Shown here in pieces: positions 57,963-64,000 of a stretch of DNA of 64,000 nt (position 1 is its first letter; each line of letters opens with the position of its first letter). The DNA is from Lepidurus packardi (taxonomy: Eukaryota; Arthropoda; Branchiopoda; Notostraca; Triopsidae). The translations under genes were made by a program, and so were the position numbers. The stretch is taken from positions 10,292,001 to 10,356,000 of the forward strand of contig JAKZAN010000005.1 in NCBI GenBank assembly GCA_023053545.1. Reading direction: 5' to 3'. Below the pieces are notes generated by a model. That model did not search any database. It saw nothing but the letters and a program-made list of their open reading frames with translations, and had not been told where the DNA came from.

Positions 57963-58325
57963 GATTTTTACAGGATTTGTTTTCCAAAACTTTCCTCAGA
58001 AAGTGTATTTTCCCAGTCCAAAATACACCAATCACTGTCATAACCTCCGGACGCAGCACGTAATCTAATATGTAGACTGTATTAGTAAGAGCAGATGGTT
58101 TGAGAATAACGCCAACTGAAACTAAGCTTGTGTGAGGATGAATCATCGCTAAATTGAGGCATTTAAAACGAACAGAGTACTTTTTTAATATTAGGAGTTA
58201 CCTAAGGGATCGCCATGACGTTTAAATTGTGTAACCCGAAACAACCAGGCTAAATAGGGTCCAAAATCATAAAAATCCAAAACACACTTTTGTTTACATA
58301 CGACCGAAACCTCCTCGGTATACAT
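57940..58325 (-). other. Unidentified spliced open frame overlapping the BTAF1 start codon
   Basis: Starting at ATG 58325, an exon to 58202 (donor CCTTAG/GTAACT) joins an exon from 58148 (acceptor CAATTTAG). It gives a 110-residue frame (MYTEEVSVVCKQKCVLDFYD to GYKVNI) that reads through the BTAF1 ATG in another frame and stops inside BTAF1 intron 1. The splice sites are good and the frame stays open on both sides of the junction. It may simply be the spliced 5' UTR of BTAF1 with a long chance frame. I recognise no domain. Confidence 0.3.
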
Positions 58326-58381
58326 GGCTTGGGCGTCAAATTTATACTGACAGCCATTCTGCCACCGGACGCGACTTAGAC

Positions 58382-58462
58382 CCAATCCGACCGTCCTGAT
58401 TGGCTGACAGTCGTAAGCAACATCCCAAGCACCCGTTTCAAATCGATTTTACACTAACCAAT
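58382..58462. promoter_or_regulatory. CCAAT-box cluster between BTAF1 and PDAP1
   Basis: CCAAT occurs at 58382-58386 and 58458-58462, and its reverse ATTGG at 58399-58403. Each is in a good NF-Y context (GATTGGCTGA, AACCAATAGC). The site lies between the divergent genes BTAF1 (ATG 57962) and PDAP1 (ATG 58759), so a shared bidirectional promoter is inferred. Confidence 0.45.
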
Positions 58463-58758
58463 AGCAATATTCATTCCTTAAACATATTTTCTAATATATT
58501 AACAAAGCTTAATTTTTTTAAATAAGTGAAGCATTTTATATTATTTTATAATTGCAATTCTAATCATATAAAAAAAACGAAATTAAACTTTTGATCTTGA
58601 ACAATTCCATCAGTACATTCTGAACTATTATAGAATTGATGTCATGCTCATATATATCGATACCAAGCGTTTCCATGCTTGTTTTCACTGTTAAAAAATC
58701 ACAATTTGTGAAATTCCCAGGGAGGTTTTCTGAGTACTTTCGTAACTACTAAACGACA

Positions 58759-59623
58759 ATGCGCCGAGGTAAATTAACTACTAACAGGATTAAATTCTAA
58801 AGGTTTTTCCTTTTATTTGTCATTAGGAAAGATTAACCATAAAGGGCGAGCCCGTAAATTCACGAGCCCTGAAGAACTCGAGCAGGAAAGAAGAGCAGAA
58901 CAAGCTAAGCAATGGCGGGTATGAAAATTTATTAAATTCCAGCCAATTCTTCACTAATTCGTAATTACATTTACATAGGAGAAAAATAAGCCCGAAGGCG
59001 AAGATGCAGAAGGATCTTCCGATGAAGCCAAGAGTGGCTCAGGTTCGGATTCAGATTCGGAATCTGGCTCGGATGCAGACAAAGTATAATCCATCAACTT
59101 TTTTTATTTTCACATTCAATTTGTCTGACATCGTGGCTACTTTTTGTTTAGAGCAAGAAAGGTGCGCAAGGAACTTCCATGATCGATGTAGAAAACCCTA
59201 ACCGAATCGTCCAGAAAACCAAGAAGGTCGCTGAATTGGAAATCGTACCAGAAGCAACTGGCAAACCTCAGCTTTCTCGTCGTGAAAGGTGCGAAATTGA
59301 ATCTTCTTAGAACTCTTGTCTTTTACGATCTTCTCTTATAGGGAGGAGGTTGACAAACAAAGAGCCAAAGAACATTACCAGAAATTGCACGCAGCTGGCA
59401 AAACAGACGAAGCTAGAGCAGATTTAGCGCGTTTGGCCATAATTAAAAAACAGCGCGAAGACGCTGCCAAAAAACGGGAAGACGATCGATTGCGTAAGAA
59501 CTTAACTTTGATAAATATCTTATAAATAATGTTCTTATAAATATCTTCAAATGTGCAGAGAAAGAAGCTGACAAAGCCGCGAAAAGCGCGTCAATTTCCA
59601 AAGCGTTGGGTAAAAAAACATAG
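58759..59623 (+). CDS. PDAP1: PDAP1, 28-kDa heat- and acid-stable phosphoprotein
   Basis: Conserved small acidic/basic phosphoprotein of uncertain biochemical role, named for binding PDGF (family knowledge). Six exons: 58759-58768, 58827-58918, 58979-59083, 59152-59288, 59342-59493, 59559-59623, 186 residues. The N-terminus [17 protein letters not shown] matches the family. An acidic Ser/Asp region ([15 protein letters not shown]) is a likely casein kinase 2 target. The core [16 protein letters not shown], then [20 protein letters not shown] and LAGKTDEA-like sequence, runs into [20 protein letters not shown]. All are family hallmarks. It is divergent from BTAF1 and convergent with the death-domain gene. 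Confidence 0.95.
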
Positions 59624-59638
59624 GTGTGAATAACGGCC

Positions 59639-59658
59639 TTTATTTTGCTAAAAATAAA
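59639..59658. terminator. Overlapping convergent polyadenylation signals
   Basis: AATAAA on the plus strand (59653-59658) is 30 bp after the PDAP1 stop. TTTATT (59639-59644, AATAAA on the minus strand) would serve the convergent death-domain gene. If both are used, the two 3' UTRs overlap. Confidence 0.45.
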
Positions 59659-59842
59659 CACATTTTTGTTCGCTATGGATGCGCACTTTCAACTGTTAAA
59701 ATTTGTTCTCTTGGACCTGGTACTTTTTGTTCTCTTCCCCCAAAATATTGCCGCGGCATGCTAATACATTTTTCGGCATTTAATATATGTACATTGGTTC
59801 AAGTAAAAATGATTTTTTTCCCAGTTATAAGAACTCCTGAAC

Positions 59843-62800
59843 TCATTCTGGGTCGATTGTCGTAGCTCCCAATTTTTTGGCCACTTCGTTCATATTTTCT
59901 TTTGTTAAAGCAGAATAGAGACTTCCTACTGTACATTGCTTCGGTTTCTGTCCCTTCCACTCCAGTAACATCTGATATACACACTCCCGGCAACCTGCAG
60001 ACCTGTGGGAAGTTTCAATGTTAACCAAAGCAGATTCTTGCAAGCCCAAGGTCCGGCCCAAAGCGCGCCAATTAATATTGTTCATGAAGGACGAGATTTG
60101 CCACAAGTTTTTGTCCGTCAGTATCCGCGGATCCCGCCTAGAAAGAAAATAAACAAGAAAAATTCAACATACTTAAACCAACTTCAAGACACGAAACTTT
60201 TTACGAAAAAATAGCCAAAGGACAAGAAAATTTTTAAACCATTTTCATTCGGCATTTTTACTTACTTGCATTTTTCGGTCGATCGCTCATCTTCGCTCCC
60301 CTCTTCGGCAGGAGGGGGCAGGGCTATAGCTACCGCTTTCCCTCCCCTTTTGCGTTTGATGCCCTTTTTCCTCGCCGGCGTCCTACTCGTCATACTCGCA
60401 GCCACCTTTGATCCCTCTTCGTCATCCTCATCGTCTTCTTCGTCTGCCAAAGGCTCAAGGTCGGAGGAAGAGCTGGAAGTAATTGTCTCAGAAATATCCG
60501 AGTATTGCCTTCGAGGACGTTTGGCAGCACTGCCACCGCTGGTTCTGGTTTTGCTTCCACTCGAGGGGTTGGATTTCTTCGGGAGCGGCGGCTGGGACTT
60601 AAGGGAAGTGGACTGATCCGAGTCTTCATCTTTGGTTCGCCACCGTGCCAAACTCATAAGTCCCATTAATCCGCCACGTTTTCGAAACGAAGAATTCTGA
60701 GAATTCGAAGAGCCTTGCGAGTGGGAGGGGCTTGGAGTAGCACTACTAACGGTAGGGGTGGAGCCACCGCCGCCTTGGGCGGTTAACTGTAACTCGCGAC
60801 TGACCGCGTACAACGCTTGCAGAAATTCCTCAGGACTGCCTTGCCGAGCTTGATACATATTCATCATGGCCAAAAATGGATCCGCGGAGTACTACAACCA
60901 TATATATGTATGTATGAAAAAATCCTTCGAAATATTGAAATTATGATTTTTTTATATTATAATCCTAACATACGTGGAGTTTCGCTTTAATTTCGTTGTG
61001 AGTGAAACCAATATGCTTTGCTAAGCGTTTCCAATTACTGCCTTCCAAAATATGCAAAGTATCCGCCAATTCCTTGATGGCTACTACCGACCAGCGGTCG
61101 CTGCTTTCTGGGGGCGTGACTTCGCCTTCATTTCCTGTCTTTAAACCCGGAAAACAGAAATTATTCAAAATTCTGCAAGAACGGCTAACTTCTTCAAAAC
61201 TTCTCAAAAATCGTTACAGAAAGAATTAGAATAGAAAAAGAAATCGTAGAAAAAAATTCACGTCGGAGACGCTTACTTTGTGTAGATTAAACTCGAAGAT
61301 GGTATCTTTGCGTTCTCCAGGAACCGCCCTTTCCACGACGACTTTACCGAAAGTTCCTCTATCAACTGTGGCTCCCGGTTTAAATCTACACTCGCAAAAA
61401 CCAATTAATTTCATCTTAAATTAAAACATTCCTCAAACATTTCGGCAGTTGTACAGTTTCCGCCCCACATTCTAAATACTAAACCACGAATTAAGAGTGT
61501 GACTGCCATTCGTAGTGCAGAGGCTTTTGTAGGTAACTTTTTAGAATTCACACTGTAGAGGGTTAGGTTAGAACCCAACCTAGCCTGGCTTCTAATAGTG
61601 TTCCACTGGCTGCACTGGTGCAATCTTTTTGGCACTCAGTGTGTCAAACTTGTATACCTTTACACACCGTGTGTACACAGAGTGCCAAAATTGGTGAAGC
61701 AAGCTTAACCTAGTACAGTCTTTACCAAATTCGCTTCCTAGAGGCAAGAATGGGCGAAATTTTTCGCCCATTTTTGCCGCTAAGCAGCGAATTTGGTAAA
61801 GACTCATACCCTAACCCTCTAATGTGTGCATTCTAAAGAGTCACCCACGAAAGCCTCTGCACTAGGAATGGCACATTCGTAAGTTACTGTCTAGAATGTG
61901 GGACGGAAAGTATACAAGTGCCAACATTACTCACCTGCATGCATACTGCTTCTCAAAATCTCTCCCCCGGAAATCGTATTCCTCTTTCACCATCTCCGCG
62001 TCCTCCCCCGCGTCTACGTCTGCTTGAAACAGCTGCGATTTCAGTCTAACTAAAATCCGTCCCGGTCGGACCAATTTGGGTTTCAAACTCGCGCCGACGC
62101 GATGTTTGTAATTCGTCATTTCGGGTAACCGTCTATCACTGCGATGGCAAATAACTTCCAACCCGAAGCGACTGGTATCGGTATTTTCTTCCATAAACGC
62201 TTGGCACATCATGGAGAAGGAGACATAGGGGTAAAAATGGGACATCCCCATCTTTGCTTCGTATAAAGAAGCGCATAAAACATCCCATAAAACTTTGAAA
62301 AAGCTGAAATGATACACGGTAAAAGACACCGTGTACAAGCGCGTGTGAGGGATCCTTTGCACCGCCGGTTCGATTTCCAAACGCTCCCAATTGGGCGGTT
62401 CATTATCCGCGGTCGCCGACTGCCAAACAGATAATCTGGCGCCAAACCGATTGACTATGGTTTGGTAGTCGGGTACGGGTAAAGTGATTCGCACAGGCGA
62501 GTGACTGCTGTCAAACTGGTAACCGTGCGGCTCCACCATGATGACGGGCGAAGCTAACGCTCGTTCGTCTGGGTGTGGCTGCGGATCAGCGCCAGGCTCG
62601 CCGTCGAACAAAATCCGCACGCTGGCAGTTATATCTTCGGTTAAACTGCCCTTAGGGAACGTGATTTCTAAGCCAGGAACGGCTGGGTGTCTCAGATAGC
62701 CGCCAATTCTCCGCCTGACTTTACGGCTAGTCTCTGGGTACGGTTCTTGAACTATACACGTGAAGAGCGAAAAGTGCTGTGCGGTGATAATAACTCTTCC

Positions 62801-64000
62801 ATCGCTGTACCTGCAGAATACAGATAACAAACCAGTTAAGAAATTATGACCATAATGTACAATATTTTTCACGATTAAACGAAATAAACCGTTAAAATGT
62901 TTCAAAATTTGAAATCGATTTAAAGCAGAATTGCTTTAGAGATCGATTTTTTTAAAAAAAACTATTTTAAAGATAGATTTATCCTTGAATTAAAAGCAAT
63001 TCCGCAAATTAATCACAAAATCTTACTAGTCAAATCGAGTTAAAAAAAAAGATACGAAACAATGTAGCTTACAAACTCTAACGATGTATCTATCTTTTTA
63101 ACAGAATTCAAAGTTAAGGGAATTCTATTAATTAAGTTTGAAGTTTTCTTACATATTTGTGCAAAAAAAGCTTAAAACAGCAGTAAGTGCTTGAAATAAG
63201 AAGAAATAATAATCTGAAGAAATAAATACTTGAAATCGGAGGGTGGTAAACGCTCCCATTTGGGCGTGGCGTGACTGGGAGTGTTACTGCACAAGCAAAC
63301 GATGCGTTCATCAGCTTTGGGCTCCAGATTTAACGGCAGAAAGATGAGGGCGGGGCACGTGCCAAAGAACTCGGTACCGTGAGGTTCTACCGATATCACG
63401 TGGCTCGCGTGATGCATACGGAGTGTGCAAGCAGGTACGTAGGTTGGGTTCTTGATGATCTGCAAGGAAAACTCGCTGTGCCCCGAGACGTTATTCCGGG
63501 GTACAATCACATACACATCTTCTTTTCTTAAGACACGAATGTTGTCCTTGTGGCGAAACTCGACCAAGAAATCCCGCTCAGAAGTATTGGTTTCCCAAAA
63601 GTCACAAGTGGGAAGATCGCTGTCCGAATCCCAGCCGGTATTGGATAAATGGCAATCAGAATCTCGATCGCTCTCAGGATCGAGCAGCGAGGAAAAGGTT
63701 GAGCGGATGCTACTGACGCCGCTTTGCTCGCTGCAGCGACAGAGATCACTGACGGTAGAAGGCGAAGGATAAGTAGACACGCCCAGTGAGTTTCGGGAGC
63801 ATTCTGAGGCGGTGCCGTAATCACTCGTATTGCAATCATTGTTCCATGATAAGGAGGTGGAGCCTGCGAGGATTTTCTCCGTCGAGGATGAACCCTTGAG
63901 CTGTATTCGCTGTCTTAACCGACCTTTCCATGAGTTTAGTACGGGGTGCTTAAAAGATCGTTCGTAAATGCAAGTTTGGCAACTTTTTTGTACTAATGCC
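59843..64000 (-). CDS. PIDD1-like protein: two ZU5-type domains, UPA and two death domains (5' end outside window)
   Basis: Exons in phase: 63230 to beyond 64000, 61935-62810, 61277-61385, 60974-61138, 60266-60891, 59843-60137. In order: a Ser/Asp-rich stretch (SDRDSDCHLS), a first ZU5-like domain (VYVIVPRNNVSGHSEFS, then HVISVEPHGTEFFG), HFS at 62768-62776 (ITAQHFSLFTC), a second ZU5 (GLEITFPKGSLTEDI, then VIMVEPHGYQFD), HFS at 62303-62311 (VYHFSFFKVLW), a UPA domain ending IFEFNLHK, death domain 1 (ELADTLHILEGSNWKRLAKH), a Ser-rich then acidic and Lys/Arg-rich linker, and death domain 2 (WRALGRTLGLQESAL to ECVYQMLLEWKGQK). In PIDD1 the protein cuts itself at HFS motifs after each ZU5 to make apoptosis or NF-kB signalling fragments. 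The same arrangement here suggests autoprocessing (inference). Known relatives have one death domain. UNC5 or an ankyrin is less likely because of the two HFS sites. The start is not in the window. Confidence 0.8.
61444..61922. mobile_element. 479-bp foldback element inside the death-domain gene intron
   Basis: Diverged long inverted arms run from GGCAGTTGTACAGTTTCCG on the left to CGGAAAGTATACAAGTGCC on the right, sharing CCCACATTCTA, AGTGCAGAGGCTTT and AGAGGGTTAGG. Inside are two more palindromes: TTTTGGCACTCAG/AGAGTGCCAAAA (61628-61690), and AGTCTTTACCAAATTCGC to its partner (61717-61804). It makes up almost the whole 549-bp intron. Confidence 0.75.

Overview
The window is eukaryotic nuclear DNA from an invertebrate, most likely an arthropod. 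The evidence is short spliced exons with GT...AG introns (many only 50-80 bases), an insect-type D1-like dopamine receptor (Dop1R1), a polyQ-free huntingtin, and an arthropod-style Ly6/uPAR protein. I cannot name the species. Genes were built by hand from both strands by joining exons whose splice phases agree and comparing the products with known families.

Layout, left to right: (1) 181-2287, minus: a small secreted/single-pass membrane protein I do not recognise, with a TATA box. (2) 4383-6796, minus: the dopamine receptor Dop1R1. (3) 6.8-15.5 kb: gene-poor, with tandem repeats and a hairpin. (4) 15553-27314, plus: a complete 33-exon huntingtin (about 2437 residues). (5) 27.3-33.5 kb: gene-poor, with dispersed copies of a palindromic 14-mer. 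(6) 33567-37589, plus: a Ly6/uPAR GPI-type protein with two mutually exclusive exons. (7) 37.6-40.2 kb: a 426-bp foldback element with a tRNA-like sequence at its apex. (8) 40184-40524, minus: a small secreted basic peptide precursor with a consensus TATA box. (9) 41878-44916, plus: the PP2A B55 regulatory subunit with two alternative first exons. (10) 45-49 kb: mostly empty, with a possible 68-residue two-exon gene and a tRNA-like sequence beside a foldback. (11) 49274-57962, minus: a complete 28-exon BTAF1/Mot1 (1841 residues). (12) 58759-59623, plus: PDAP1, divergent from BTAF1 across about 0.8 kb. (13) 59843 to the window edge, minus: a partial protein with two ZU5-type domains, two HFS motifs, a UPA domain and two death domains. 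It resembles PIDD1 but has an extra death domain.

The genes do not form one pathway. They are mainly single-copy conserved genes (scaffold, phosphatase, transcription regulator) mixed with lineage-specific secreted or membrane proteins. Mobile-element traces are mostly foldback elements with long inverted arms, several inside introns of huntingtin, BTAF1 and the death-domain gene. The items most worth following up are the PIDD-like tandem death-domain gene, the frame-enforced exon switch in the Ly6 gene, and the tRNA-like foldback.
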